Assembly (NCBI RefSeq): GCF_042477335.2
Contig: NC_091245.1
Location: 87,396,501-87,460,500 of the forward strand
Reading direction: 5' to 3'
Source: Ovis canadensis
Lineage: Eukaryota; Chordata; Mammalia; Artiodactyla; Bovidae
Length of the DNA stretch: 64,000 nt
The notes under the pieces are model-generated. The model worked only from the letters and a program-made list of their open reading frames with translations. It made no database searches and was not told the origin of the DNA. Positions 22,421 through 32,849 of the stretch are shown in pieces (within the stretch, counting starts at the first letter, position 1; every line of letters begins with the position of its first letter). The translations under genes were made by a program, and so were the position numbers.

Positions 22421-23411
22421 CCTTTTTAAAAAGTTTGTTCCTGAACTTACCAGTAGAACAAAGATTCTCTTCTTGGTCATCTTTACAAAGTTAGAATCAA
22501 TATAAAATAAGAAAACAGATTATGAGAGTTTTAAAAATATAGAATGAAGAATACATACATATTATAATCTGTTTTCAGATTCATCTAGAAATAATTTCAT
22601 AAATACCGGCTCTATTATAAACATTAAAGGTGCTCTGTTATTGGAAGAAATATCTTTAGGTTATGTGATGTGTCTGAATGACTGTAACTGATTTCGCTAT
22701 GTGATGAGGACAAACTTTGATAAATCCAGTCCTTAAAATGACAAGTGCTCTTCCTCTCCTATTTCCCTTTGATACAGATGGAGGATTCAGCTAGCACAGC
22801 TGATGTGGTCAGTGAGACTAGGGTCAAAATTTGGCCAGTACAACCAGAATGTATGGTGAGGCTGGGGCAGAGAATATGGCCTGTATGGTTAGGAGATTGT
22901 TTCCAAGTAGAGGACTTAAGAAAATAATATGTTGAGGATAATGGGAGCCATATTTCTCATGGCTTCTTAGTGAAAGGAGTTATATTTATAGAAAGGAAAT
23001 AAGCCATCAGAATGGGCATAATTAGTTTGAGCCCATGTTTTAAACATAGGCACATAGATGTAGGGGTGTGTGTGCGCGTGTGCATGTGTGTGCACATACA
23101 TATCTCTGTTTCTGTCTGCTGAGAGGTCCTATAAGCAATGATACCCAAATAGCAGTGAACACACCAATCACTCAGCTCTTTATTTCTAAAGACCATTTTC
23201 CACTAAAAAGAACCAAGACTGATCAGCCTGAAAGTTTATAGTTGAACCTAGAGCATCTCCTTGTGCTAAGAAAGTATGGAAGTGCTCAAAGAATGAGGGA
23301 AACAAAAGGATACATAATCTAGATTGAAAGGATACATGCAGGCCAAGTCTGGGACAATTTAGGCAACAAAGTAACTAACTTTAGTATTAGTATTCAGTAT
23401 GGTATCACCTA
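22421..23411. other. Non-coding, one TG-rich run
   Basis: AT-rich DNA with no supported gene. A (TG)n-type run with CG interruptions lies at 23065-23095. Confidence 0.4.
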
Positions 23412-23522
23412 CTCGATGGATGTGAGTTTAAGTGAACTCCGGGCGATGGTGATGGACAGGGAGGCTTGGCATGCTGTGATTCATGGGGCTGCAAAGACTG
23501 AGCGACTGAACTGAACTGAACT
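23412..23522 (+). mobile_element. BovB/ART2A 3' tail fragment
   Basis: 'gtttaagtgaactccgggcg', 'gatggacagggaggcttggc' and the tandem tail 'gaactgaactgaactga' mark the extreme 3' end of the element, about 110 bp. Confidence 0.88.
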
Positions 23523-23868
23523 GATAGTAACCCACCGATTAAAACAGGAATGGATGAGTTAATACAGATACAAATAAATACATGGTGAGAAGGGAAGGCA
23601 CTAACTTACACTGGAATGCCAATTGATAAAGACAGAAAAGAGAGGAAATTAGAAATTCACCCTTTGGTCATCATCATAGTAATAAATAGGTAAGAATACG
23701 GCTGCTGAAACCTGTGGGTGAAAATTTGATGAGGAACCTGATATTTACACAGTTTCAGCGTATCTCCCCACAAATGCTTATTAATCTATAACCACAGTAC
23801 TTATAACTGTATTTACAGTGGAGAAATTTGGCTGACATGATCCTCACCAACTGGTAAAAGTTAGCATG

Positions 23869-24101
23869 CCTGGGGACTTCCCTGGCCATGGGAACCAAGG
23901 TCCAGTGGTTAGGAATCTGCCTTCCAATGCAGGGGACGTGGGTTTGATCCCTGATTGGGGAACTAAGGCCCCAAATGCCATGGGGCAACTAAACCCGTGC
24001 ACACTGTAACTAGAGAAGCACATGGGTCGCAACAAGAGAAGCCCGTAGGCGCCTCAACTAGAGAAAAGCTAGCGTGCAGCCAAAAAAATAAAAAATAAAA
24101 G
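23869..24101 (+). mobile_element. Full-length CHR SINE
   Basis: About 233 bp from 'ggggacttccctggccatgg' to 'gcagccaaaaaaataaaaaa'. It keeps the long 3' half (ctagagaagcacatgggtcg, then agagaagcccgtag) that shorter copies in this window lack. The exact 12-bp duplication aaagttagcatg flanks it at 23857-23868 and 24102-24113. Confidence 0.93.
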
Positions 24102-24113
24102 AAAGTTAGCATG

Positions 24114-25022
24114 ACTGACACAGAACAAATCAACATTTGCGTCTCTTTGGAGATGAATTGAGAATACAGCATCATTGCTGTAGCATCCCTGATAAAAATG
24201 CTTAACCTGAATTCACTCATTAGGCAGCATCAGCCAAACCCAAACTGAGGGACATTCTACAAAATAATTGGACGGTAGTGTTTGAAAATATCAAGGTCAT
24301 GAAATATGAAGACAAGGAAAATCCCTTCAACTCTCGGAGACTCAGATAATAGTATGCCTCTCCTAAGAGTGCCATGTGGCTTAAATAGCAATGTATGTGA
24401 CACTCTTTTTTAAGCCATAAAATATGATACCAAATATAAATCATTAGTAGTATCTTTTCCCCAGAAAACCAAAACTAATCAATGCAAAATTGTCCCTTCA
24501 GTCCTGACATTTCTCTTAATTCTTCAACCAGTTACCATCACAACATGTTATACCCGGAGAGACTAATCCTTTAGTGGACTGTGAGCTGAGAAGGCCCAGC
24601 ACCTAGGAAGGAAGGACAATTGATGGCAGAGCCATGGATTGCTGTGTCCCTGTGTGTGCATGTGTGTGCATACACTCCCATGCTGGCTGCTTCAATTTTA
24701 GGCCTCATCTCTGCGAGCAGATGGACCCTGGGGGGACTGATGAATGCTGCTGTAGATTCATACACATCTGCTGGTGGGGCCGGGGTAGTCCCTTCTAGGA
24801 GGAAAGGCCCTTTGCTTCTGTCCCTCCTGACCAAAGTCCTTGTGTACACAATGTTGTGATACAAACCACTGCTGGCAACTTGGGCATCAGGGTCCTAGCG
24901 CCACACACCATACAGGCACTGACAGCCCGAAGTGTAGGGCAATGAAAATCATCATTCCTGCGTTCTGAAGCCTCTCACAGACACTCCCCCCACCCCACCC
25001 CGCGAGCCTTAAAGCTGCAGCA
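24114..25022. other. Non-coding, nothing recognised
   Basis: Overlapping 79- and 97-codon frames on both strands at 24571-24864 show no known motif and I do not support them. Confidence 0.35.
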
Positions 25023-25140
25023 ACCTGTGAGGCAAACGTTGCTCTCTGCATCTTGTCACAGATCAGGAAAGTCTGACGCTCAGAGAGACCAGGTCTTGCC
25101 CCAGTCCACAGGGCTAATAAATGGCACCCGTGGGATGCCC
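25023..25140 (+). repeat. MIR-like fossil
   Basis: 'cacagatcaggaaagtctga', 'gctcagagagaccaggtctt' and 'ccacagggctaataaatggc' resemble the 3' part of MIR-class elements. Confidence 0.5.
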
Positions 25141-25937
25141 AGCCAGGACAAGGGCTCTCCCCATCATGGATATTCTGACGGACACTCTGATGGGAGATGG
25201 TTCAGCGCTGGTGCCTTTCTGTCCCTTTCCAGGCTCAGGGGGGCTGATTCCTGTGCCCCTGGCTTCTCAGAGCTCTTTTGCCACAAGATCCCCATCCGAG
25301 GCACCCTATGCTAGGGTTCCCTCACTAGGCTGTCCGACCACCCCTGCCCCCCTACGTTCTGACTGGAACCATGGGGTTCAGCATCTCAGCTGCTGCTGCT
25401 TACGGCTGTCACTCTTCCTTCTGGAGTCAAAGGAGAAGCCGACGAGGATGGGGCCATCCTGCTGATGGCCCCGGGAGGCTGGCCTCTGGAACCCACTCCT
25501 GTGCTCTTCCTGATTCTGAGGCCAGTTGCTGTGTCATCTTCAAGCCCACATAGACATTTCTTTCCTCACGACGCCAGCAGAAGGAGCAATACTTAACTTC
25601 TTCCAGTTCGCTCTATCTCTGTGAATCAGGCAGGAGGAAGTTCAGCAAGGCCAGGTTGCCACCAGACTCCCTCTGCTCTCGGCACCTCCTGCACCCAGAC
25701 AGACAGATGGATGAACATCAGACACCGCAGTGCCCAGCTGGTCTCTGCTCCATCAGCTCCCTTGGTAGCAGCTGCTCCTGACTGGATAGAGGCTCCAGGA
25801 GAAGAAGCTGTTTCTGGCAGCAGCGGTGACCAGCCTGCATTCTGCTTGGTTCTCAGAGGCCTGAGGAAGAGGGTGCACTCTGGACTTGTTAGGAATTAAT
25901 TTGTTGGATTTGTCAGGATGTGCTGGATCAGTCAGGG
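25141..25937. other. Non-coding, GC-moderate, nothing recognised
   Basis: Several overlapping frames of 60-114 codons in competing frames, none with recognisable similarity. Confidence 0.35.
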
Positions 25938-26300
25938 CCTTCCCCGATGGCTCAAGCAGTAAGGAATCCACCTGCAATGTAAGAGATGTAGGAAACATGA
26001 GTTCTATCCCTGTGTGGGGAAGATCCCTTGGTGGAGGAAATGGCAACTACTTCAATATTCTTGGAGAAGGAAATAGCAACCCACTCCAGTATTCTTGCCT
26101 GGAGAATCCCATGGACGGAGGAGCTCGGTGGGCTACAGTCCACGGGTGGCAGAGTCGGACACGACTGAGCGACTTCACTTTCCCGTATTCTTGCCTGGAG
26201 AATTCCATGGAGAGAGGAGCCTGGACCCATGGACAGAGTTATAGCCCGTGGGGTCACAAAAAGCTGGACATGACTGAACAACTGAACACACAGGCGCATT
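25938..26300 (+). mobile_element. Bov-tA SINE interrupted by a Bov-A
   Basis: The outer Bov-tA runs from 'ggccttccccgatggctcaa' to the 'ctggacatgactgaacaact' end. Its body is broken at 26063-26185 by a second, same-strand Bov-A unit. Confidence 0.88.
26063..26185 (+). mobile_element. Bov-A monomer nested in Bov-tA
   Basis: It begins ggagaaggaaatagcaaccc and ends at gcgacttcactttcccg. The host sequence tattctt is present at both junctions (26056-26062 and 26186-26192), consistent with a duplication on insertion, although this heptamer also occurs naturally at this SINE position. Confidence 0.8.
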
Positions 26301-26962
26301 GGATGGGTCAAGGGTGACCCACTAGACTTTGATCTGTGGCTTTGGGAACTTAGAGCCAAGGCTTTGTGGTGGAACAGAACCAACGCTGACCAGCTGGGAG
26401 CTGGCAAACTCAGCCTCAGATCTGCTCTAATCAGCTGGGCAAACAGCTTCTGCTCACTGGAATACAGGTTCCTCATCCATAACACGAGGAATGGATAAGG
26501 GTCCTCTGTCCTCTGTGTTCATCTAGTCAAACCAGTCCACCAGCTCTGCATGACTGGAGCTGAGCCTAGCAGGAACTCAAGTCTGGAGTTCATGCCTTCT
26601 GACTCCCAGGCTCAATTCACTGCTGATTCTGGAAACAGGGCTAGGTTGGGATGTCTGGGGAGCAGAGGGCTTGGCACATCCTGGCCTCTGTTCATGGGAT
26701 AGGGGAACTGCCCAGGAAGCAGCAACTGGACCCAGGGTGGTGCTCAGCATGGGGGTGGGGGCGGTGGGGGGTGGAGGCAGGATGGAGGGGAACCTGGTGG
26801 TTCCCACAGTTCTGCTGGTAGCCTAAGGACACGTGACTGAAAGTCCCTAGGGCTCTATTAGAACTCGTATACAAGCAGTAGGGAAGGACAGAGAGAACTA
26901 AAGCAAAACGCTGGGAGCAGTTGGCCAGGCATAGAGAGCCTAAGGCACGCTAAGCAATTGCT
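26301..26962. other. Non-coding with a G-rich run
   Basis: No supported gene. A G-run cluster at 26751-26790 is described under findings. Confidence 0.4.
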
Positions 26963-27178
26963 TGGGCTTCCCAGGTGGCGCTAGTGGTAAAGAACCTGCC
27001 TGCCAATACAGGAGACTTAAGAGACGAGGGTTCATTTCCCAGGGAAGATCCCCTGAAGGAGGGCATGGCAACCCACTCCAGTATTCTTGCCTGGAGAATT
27101 GCATAGACAGAGGAGCCTGGGGGCGTCCAGCCCATAGCGTCATAAAGAGTCGGACACGACTGAGGCGACTTGGCAGCA
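26963..27178 (+). mobile_element. Bov-tA SINE
   Basis: 'gggcttcccaggtggcgcta' start, Bov-A body, and the end 'cgacttggcagcagcagag'. Confidence 0.93.
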
Positions 27179-27282
27179 GCAGAGTTTGCTTTCTCTCTCT
27201 GTAAACTGAGATGTATCGTTTGGGGGATTTTAGAGGTCTTGACACCTTCTAACTCTGTAAGTAAAAAGCCAGTTCACCTATA

Positions 27283-27299
27283 CCAAAAAAAAAAAAAAA
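27283..27299. repeat. Poly-A tract
   Basis: About 16 A residues, unlinked to a recognised element. Confidence 0.8.
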
Positions 27300-27464
27300 G
27301 CCAATTCACTGAATAAAGCTGAACTCCCCTCTGACAGGGGGCCTCCTGGGGGTCAAGGTGTGTGGGCAGTTTGCCTCCTGTCTTGGGTCCCGCTTAGCTG
27401 ACCTGCTTGCCTCCCTCCTCCACCATCTGCCATTCCCCAAGGTTTGGAGCGTCCCCTCGTATCT

Positions 27465-27498
27465 CCCCCCCCCCGGCCCCGCCCCTTCCCCTGCCCCC
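27465..27498 (-). other. Strong G-quadruplex-forming sequence (minus strand)
   Basis: Plus-strand C runs of 10, 4, 4, 4 and 5 (27465-27474, 27477-27480, 27482-27485, 27488-27491, 27494-27498) are separated by loops of only 1-2 bases. The minus strand therefore satisfies the G4 rule with very short loops, and the plus strand could form an i-motif. Confidence 0.8.
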
Positions 27499-27894
27499 TG
27501 GAAACCAAACCTGGCTCAGCCCGGGGGCACAGAGAGGTGGGCCCTGGGCCAGCAGAAACAGTTGCCATAGGTGTCATCTTGCCTAGGGGGTGGAGAGAAG
27601 CTGGACTTTAAAGGTCCCTTCTGAGCCCAGCGTGGGTAACCTGAAACTCTTTCCTGCCCTTCTCATCCCCAGAAAGAGAATACTCAGGGGGTCCCCGTGG
27701 ATCAGATCAGGGTCAGGTCAGAGTCTGTCTCTCCTGCCTCCAGGCTGGAAGGAGCTGAGCCTGGTGTGTGAATTTCAAGGAGCTCAGCACACAGGCAGGC
27801 CACTCCAGAGAGAAGAAGCCCGGCCCTGAGTGCAGAAGGAGGCAGCCACGAGGCGCTTCCCCCGCAGACAGACAGGGTATTGATCCTGCTCACA

Positions 27895-28040
27895 CGCCCC
27901 CTTCCTCTCTCCACTTCATGGCGCAGCTAATGGCCTGGAAAAAACTGGCCAGCTGTTCCCCAGCTGTGACATAATGAGCTCAGGGACGATCAATGCCTGT
28001 TCCGGTCTCTAATTAGGCCGGGGAGCTGGCTGGGGTGAGA
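27895..28040. promoter_or_regulatory. Candidate enhancer: paired E-boxes and homeodomain palindrome
   Basis: Two CAGCTG E-boxes start at 27950 and 27961, 11 bp apart (about one helical turn). A palindromic homeodomain site, ctaattag, lies at 28009-28016, with ataatga at 27971-27977 and gatcaat between them. The stretch is repeat-free. It is a candidate only; conservation and chromatin data are needed. Confidence 0.35.
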
Positions 28041-29484
28041 CTGTGGCCTGTTTCCTGAGGCCACCACTTCCACTCTAGTCCCCAGCTGCTGTCTGCTGGC
28101 TGCCACCTGGGCCCGTGCATCTGTGTCCAGGAGGAGGTAGCAAGGCCTTTGAGCGGCCCCGGGGAGTCTTCTGATCCAGAGCTCCTTCTCCAGCAGCGAA
28201 GAAGGAACTCTGTAACCATGTTAGTGCAGGTGGATAAGCTGGTGGGGAGGACCCAAAGATCCACACCCACAGATTCCTGTCACATCCTCTCTCTGCCTGG
28301 GTCTGCCACCCTGTACAGTGGCTTTCAATCCCAATCCTCTAACTCTCTGCCCTGGACCCTTCCCAGCACTGGTCCCGAATGCCCAAGCCTGGGGCTGCAA
28401 GGAAGAGGCTGGTAGCAAGTCTGGCTCCTAGCCCAGCCTCCCTCTGCTATTTATACCTTCAGTCCAGGGAGGAATGGATCCGATTCTCAATGTACTCACT
28501 GCAGAGGAGGAAGTGAGGGAGGAGAGAGAGAGAAAGGAAAGGTGTACGCTGAGGCAAAGAAACAGAGACGGGGGAGCAGAGAGGCCCAGGGCAAAGAGGC
28601 TCTGAGACTTAGAGAGTTCTGAGAACAGGCTAGGGAGGGCAGAGGAGAGAGGTCGAAGGAGGGAAGCCAAATAAGAGACAAGACTGAGAAATGAGGCCAG
28701 CAGGGAAGAAAGAGAAGATGGGACACAAGAAGCAGGACACACCCTGTACTGGGTAAGGTCAGGCCCCAGGTGTCGGATCAGATGGCCACCAGGGAAGCCG
28801 AGGTGCTGGGCAGAGTGTGTCCAGGGGCCTGGTGTGAAATGACTGGAGTCAGGAGACACTGTCTGGGGACAAAGAGGCACAGGGGACAGAGCTGGTCTGG
28901 AGGGATGCCAGACGGGCTGCCCACAGAGATGGGTCGGTCAGGCAGGGACCCTCCCCTAGAATCGAGGCTGTGAACTCTGCTTTCTGGGGATGAGGGTGTG
29001 GGCTGGAAGCAGGGCAGGGGTCAGAGCAATGTGGGGAGAAGTGGACAAGGCGACTGTCAGGGGATTTGGAGAGCAAAGGCCAAGGGAAGGGGTCTAGGCT
29101 TCCTGTAGCCTCCATTTTGGGTCTGTCGAATCTGGCCCTGTGGCTTTCTGGGTAGCCTGGGCCTGGGAGGGGACACTGCTCAGCCAGCGCCAGCCCTCCT
29201 ACCATTCACACCATCACACACAAATCAATCCAATGGAACCCTTTAGAGGAGTCTTCCTGGGGCCTGGCTGATGCCATTCATCCCCTCCTGGGTCCCTTCC
29301 CAGTCTTGGGACTGAATCTTTTTCTGGCTGTAATTCCCAGAGGAATGACCTGGTTGGTGGAGAGTAGAAGTGCCCACTGCTATTTCCTGCATCCACTCCC
29401 TTACCCCCAGGCCCTGATTCTCTCAAGCTGCCAGGGCCCTGGAGAAAGAAGCCACTTGACGACAGCAGCTAAGACTCAGACTCA
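28041..29484. other. Non-coding, purine-rich in part
   Basis: 28500-28740 is a long purine-rich run (gagg, gaga and aagg units). Open frames up to 150 codons on the minus strand at 28428-28880 are low-complexity Leu/Ser frames opposite that run and are not supported. Confidence 0.4.
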
Positions 29485-29640
29485 AAATCTAGAGCTGCAA
29501 AGGACCTTAGAGAGCACCTACAGATCTAGTCCAACCCTCGTTTGGAGCTGGGGCTCAGAGAAGTGGGGAGAGTAGCCCCAAGTTCACTGCTCACTCATGC
29601 GGGTGCAGCCTTTGGACTCTGAAACCAGTGCTCCTTCCAG
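29485..29640 (+). repeat. Ancient MIR-class fossil
   Basis: 'gagctgcaaaggaccttaga', 'gatctagtccaaccctcgtt', 'ggctcagagaagtggggaga' and 'ctgaaaccagtgctccttcc' follow the layout of an old SINE-like mammalian repeat. The family is not certain. Confidence 0.5.
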
Positions 29641-29876
29641 GATGCTAGCCTGCTACCTCTTCCTATCCACCTCCTAGGAGTAGGAGAGATTTTTCTCTTG
29701 GGATCCTTGTCCCGCTTACCTGGCCCTCCATGCATATATTATGGGAGTCTAAAAGGTGAAAACTGGGGCCCACAAGACAGCGAGTCCCTCAGGAAGGATA
29801 CAGCTGATGAGGGTTTGGAAGTGAGGCGCCTCTATCTGGAAACAGCAGTTGACTGTTTGCAGCTCTGTGATCAACA

Positions 29877-29890
29877 CTGCCCTCTTGTGG
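29877..29890 (-). promoter_or_regulatory. CTCF-like motif, minus strand
   Basis: On the minus strand CCACAAGAGGGCAG matches the CTCF core CCASYAGRKGGCRS at 13 of 14 positions. Binding is not proven by sequence. Confidence 0.5.
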
Positions 29891-30999
29891 CTACTTACTG
29901 TCAGGGCAGCCTAGAGGCCCAGAAATGTCGCAAGCAGTTGGTGTCTTCCTTCAGGCCCTTACTTATTCAGGATCGATCCCGCGTTCCTGGGGCTGATTTA
30001 GACCCTCCGGAGCTACCCTTCCAGGCTAGGCCATCCGAGAGAACAAGCTTTCACACGTCATTCTCCAATAGGGTCCTCACGTGGGTGGGCCAGGGCTGAC
30101 AATCCGTCCCTCGCCACCTTTCTCAGAGGGACTACGCACAGGCTGTCTCTCCATCCCTAAGGAGCTCTGGCTCTAGAAGTCTGGCCCTTCCTCGGACGTA
30201 AGGGTATGAGAGTTGAATGGGAATGGGGATCATGTTTTTAGTGGGTCAGAAATGGAGCGAGAGGACTTTGGAGGAAAGAAAAGTGGGAAAGAAGCCTAGA
30301 GCTCGTATCCCTGTGCCCAGCTATGCCCAGCTATGCCCAGTCTGGAGAAGGAAGGGTCAGGTTACCCTACCTCTCAGTTTGTCCCCAAGGGCTGAGTACA
30401 CATCATTTAGGGGGCACTGTCCCAAAGATGGAGAGCAGGGATGCCCCCTACAGTCCGAGACCAGGCACTGCTGAGAGTACTCTGTGGAACCCAAGTTGGG
30501 AAACCCAGCTCAGTTCTTCGTTCTTAAGTCAGAGCCCAAGACCTGGCAGTGAGTGGGCAGCTGGGCAACCTGCCCTGGAATGAACAGCTGGGTGGTCCAG
30601 GATGCCCTGTCCCTGCAGATCAGGCTGGGCAGCATCTTATGACACGTAAATCTAGAAGGGAGAGTTTCCAGGCATTTGAGTTACCACTCAGCTCTTCACC
30701 TCCCCCACAGAATAGATATGCAGGTCACCTGTGAGAGCCCCACCTGGGAGGCAGGGGCGTCATCTGGTCTCTCCATCACTTCATGGCTGATGGCCCCTTT
30801 CCTTTGAGCTCACGCTGTCATACGTTCACAGACATTGTCTCCATGATGACCTACGTGTTTTTTTTGCACCTCTCTCTAGGCCGGAGTGATAAGGAAAACT
30901 TCCAGCCTTGAGTTCAACCCCTCACTCTGGAACTTGTGGGTTCAGTAAATACTTATCAGCTGACTCACTGAAAGCCTGGAGGTGGGGCACATTTGTGGC
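29891..30999. other. Non-coding, nothing recognised
   Basis: No supported gene or repeat. The frame at 29698-30099 (133 codons, beginning just left of this stretch) has no recognisable features. Confidence 0.35.
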
Positions 31000-31223
31000 C
31001 CTGTGCTTCCCTGCTCAAAACACTTTCCAGTGCTGCCTTTCCAGTCTGGCTTACCAGGCCTTCACAGCCTAGCCAGTCTACTTTTCTGTTCTCATTTCTT
31101 CTCTACACGTGGACTATTTTCAAACCGGACAACTTTTCTTGCCTTGGTATTCCATAGCCCTGCCTGTCTGCATGTTTCCCAAGACCTGCTCCTTTCACCT
31201 GAACTACTCTCCTCTCCTCTTTC
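31000..31223 (+). mobile_element. L2 LINE 3' region, left part
   Basis: 'ccctgctcaaaacactttcc', 'tggcttaccaggccttcaca' and 'tgcctgtctgcatgtttccc' follow L2 3'-end order. The copy is interrupted on the right by a BovB-type piece and resumes at 31605. Confidence 0.65.
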
Positions 31224-31604
31224 AGTTGTTGCTGTTGAGTCACTCAGTCATGTCTGGCTCTTTGCGACATCATGGACTGCAGCATGCCAGGCTTCCCTGT
31301 CCTTTACTGTCTGCTGGAGTTTGCTCAAACTCATGCCCATTGAGTCAAGGATGCCATTCAACCATCTCGTCCTCTGTCACCTCCTTCTCCTCCTGTCCTC
31401 AATTGTTCCCAGCATCAGGATCTTCTCCAATGAGTCGGCTCTTCACATCACGTAGCTAAAGAATTGGAGCTTCAGCATCAGTCCTCCCAATGAATACTGA
31501 AGGTTGATTTCCTTTAGGATTGACTGATTTTATCTCCTTGCTGTCCAAGGGACTCTCAAGAGTCTTCTCTCAGCACTGCAGTTCAACAGCATCAATTCTT
31601 CGAT
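31224..31604 (-). mobile_element. BovB/ART2A 3' end inserted in L2
   Basis: Antisense BovB 3' region, from 'gttgttgctgttgagtcact' to 'cagcatcaattcttcgattt'. The open frames across it are reversed RTE sequence. Confidence 0.88.
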
Positions 31605-31885
31605 TTACTTGGAGTTTAAATCCTACTCCTCCTTTAAGACCCCTGCCACTTCCTTCAGGAAGCCTTCCCAGATTTCCTGAGTGAGTGGGTTCACTTTTTC
31701 CTTTGAACCTCCACAGCATTTTGATTTTCCTTTGAAGGTGATAACCTGCTTCATCTCCGTTCTGGATTGTATGCACCAAGAGGGCAATGTTTGTATTTGT
31801 TTCACCTTTGTACCCTCTCTCTTACCTCCTAAACAGAGCTTTGCATATAGAAGGTGATCAAGAAATATTTCATGAATTGAGTAAC
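31605..31885 (+). mobile_element. L2 LINE 3' end, right part
   Basis: 'cttcaggaagccttcccaga', 'attgtatgcaccaagagggc' and 'agaaggtgatcaagaaatat' are the typical last part of L2, ending near 'catgaattgagt'. Confidence 0.8.
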
Positions 31886-32199
31886 ATGAAGCCTGTAGTT
31901 CTGGCTGTTGGGAGTTGCAAGAGGTGAGAATGGGATTCTCCAAGGCTTTAGGTGATGATAGGGGTGTCATCAGAATGGGCAGGCAAGACATGTATAAGGA
32001 GCTGCGTGGGAAGTCTGGGCCTCCTTAGACCCTTGCTTGGGGAGGAGCACTTTCCTAAAGAGAACTGGCAGGTGGGAGGGCCTTGGAGATGTGGCAAGTC
32101 AAGGAAGGGAACCTGGTATTGGGGGAACTTTGGATTTGCCCTAGTGCCAAGTATGACAGACCCCCAACTGCCCTTAGTGACAGGCACAAAAAAAGGGGA
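31886..32199. other. Non-coding, nothing recognised
   Basis: No supported feature. Confidence 0.35.
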
Positions 32200-32320
32200 T
32201 AGGAATCCAGAGGCTTAGATTCTGGTCATTTCTCCTTTGCCCTCTAGCTCTGTACCCTTGCGCAAGTTACTTCGTGTCTCTGGGCCTATTCATCTGTAAA
32301 ATTGCTATCTGACCTCCTAT
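32200..32320 (+). repeat. MIR SINE fossil
   Basis: 'agaggcttagattctggtca', 'ccttgcgcaagttacttcgt' and 'ctctgggcctattcatctgt' match the MIR core. It is cut on the right by a Bov-tA fragment. Confidence 0.7.
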
Positions 32321-32336
32321 GAGGCTGTCTTCCCGG

Positions 32337-32405
32337 CCCAGGAATCACACTGGGGTCTCCTGCATTGCAGGTGGATTCTTTACCAACTGAGCTATCAGGG
32401 AAGCC
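32337..32405 (-). mobile_element. Bov-tA fragment (tRNA-like half only)
   Basis: Antisense 5' half only: 'ctgcattgcaggtggattct', then 'ctgagctatcagggaagccc'. Confidence 0.8.
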
Positions 32406-32419
32406 CCCATGACCCTCAA

Positions 32420-32621
32420 GTGTGTGTTAGTCGCTCAGTTGTGTCCGACTCTTTGTAACTGCGTGGGCTGTAGTCCACCAGGCTCCTCTGTCCATGGAAT
32501 TTTCCAGGCAAGAAGCTGGAGTAGGTAGCCATTCCCTTCTCCAGGGGCTCTTCCTGACCCAGGGATTGAACCCAGTCTCCAGCATTGCAGGCAGATTCTT
32601 TACTGTCTGAGCCACCAGGGG
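32420..32621 (-). mobile_element. Bov-tA SINE, left arm of inverted pair
   Basis: Full antisense copy from 'gttagtcgctcagttgtgtc' to 'gtctgagccaccagggg'. Its 5' end touches the 5' end of the next copy. Confidence 0.92.
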
Positions 32622-32832
32622 CTTTCCAGGTGGCACTAGTGGTAAAGAACCTGCCTGCCAGTGAAGGAGACACAAGAGACGTGGATTTGACCCCTGGGTC
32701 AGGAAGAGCCCCCGGAGAAGGGCGTAGCAACCCTCTCCAGTATTCTTGCCTGGAAAATTCCATGGACAGAGGAGCCTGGCGGGCTATAGTTCACGGGGTC
32801 ACAGAGAGTTGCACACAGCTGAGCATGCACCC
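32622..32832 (+). mobile_element. Bov-tA SINE, right arm of inverted pair
   Basis: Full sense copy starting 'gctttccaggtggcactagt' directly after the antisense copy. The 11-bp repeat atgaccctcaa at 32409-32419 and 32836-32846 flanks the two copies together. Confidence 0.92.
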
Positions 32833-32849
32833 ATGATGACCCTCAAAGC

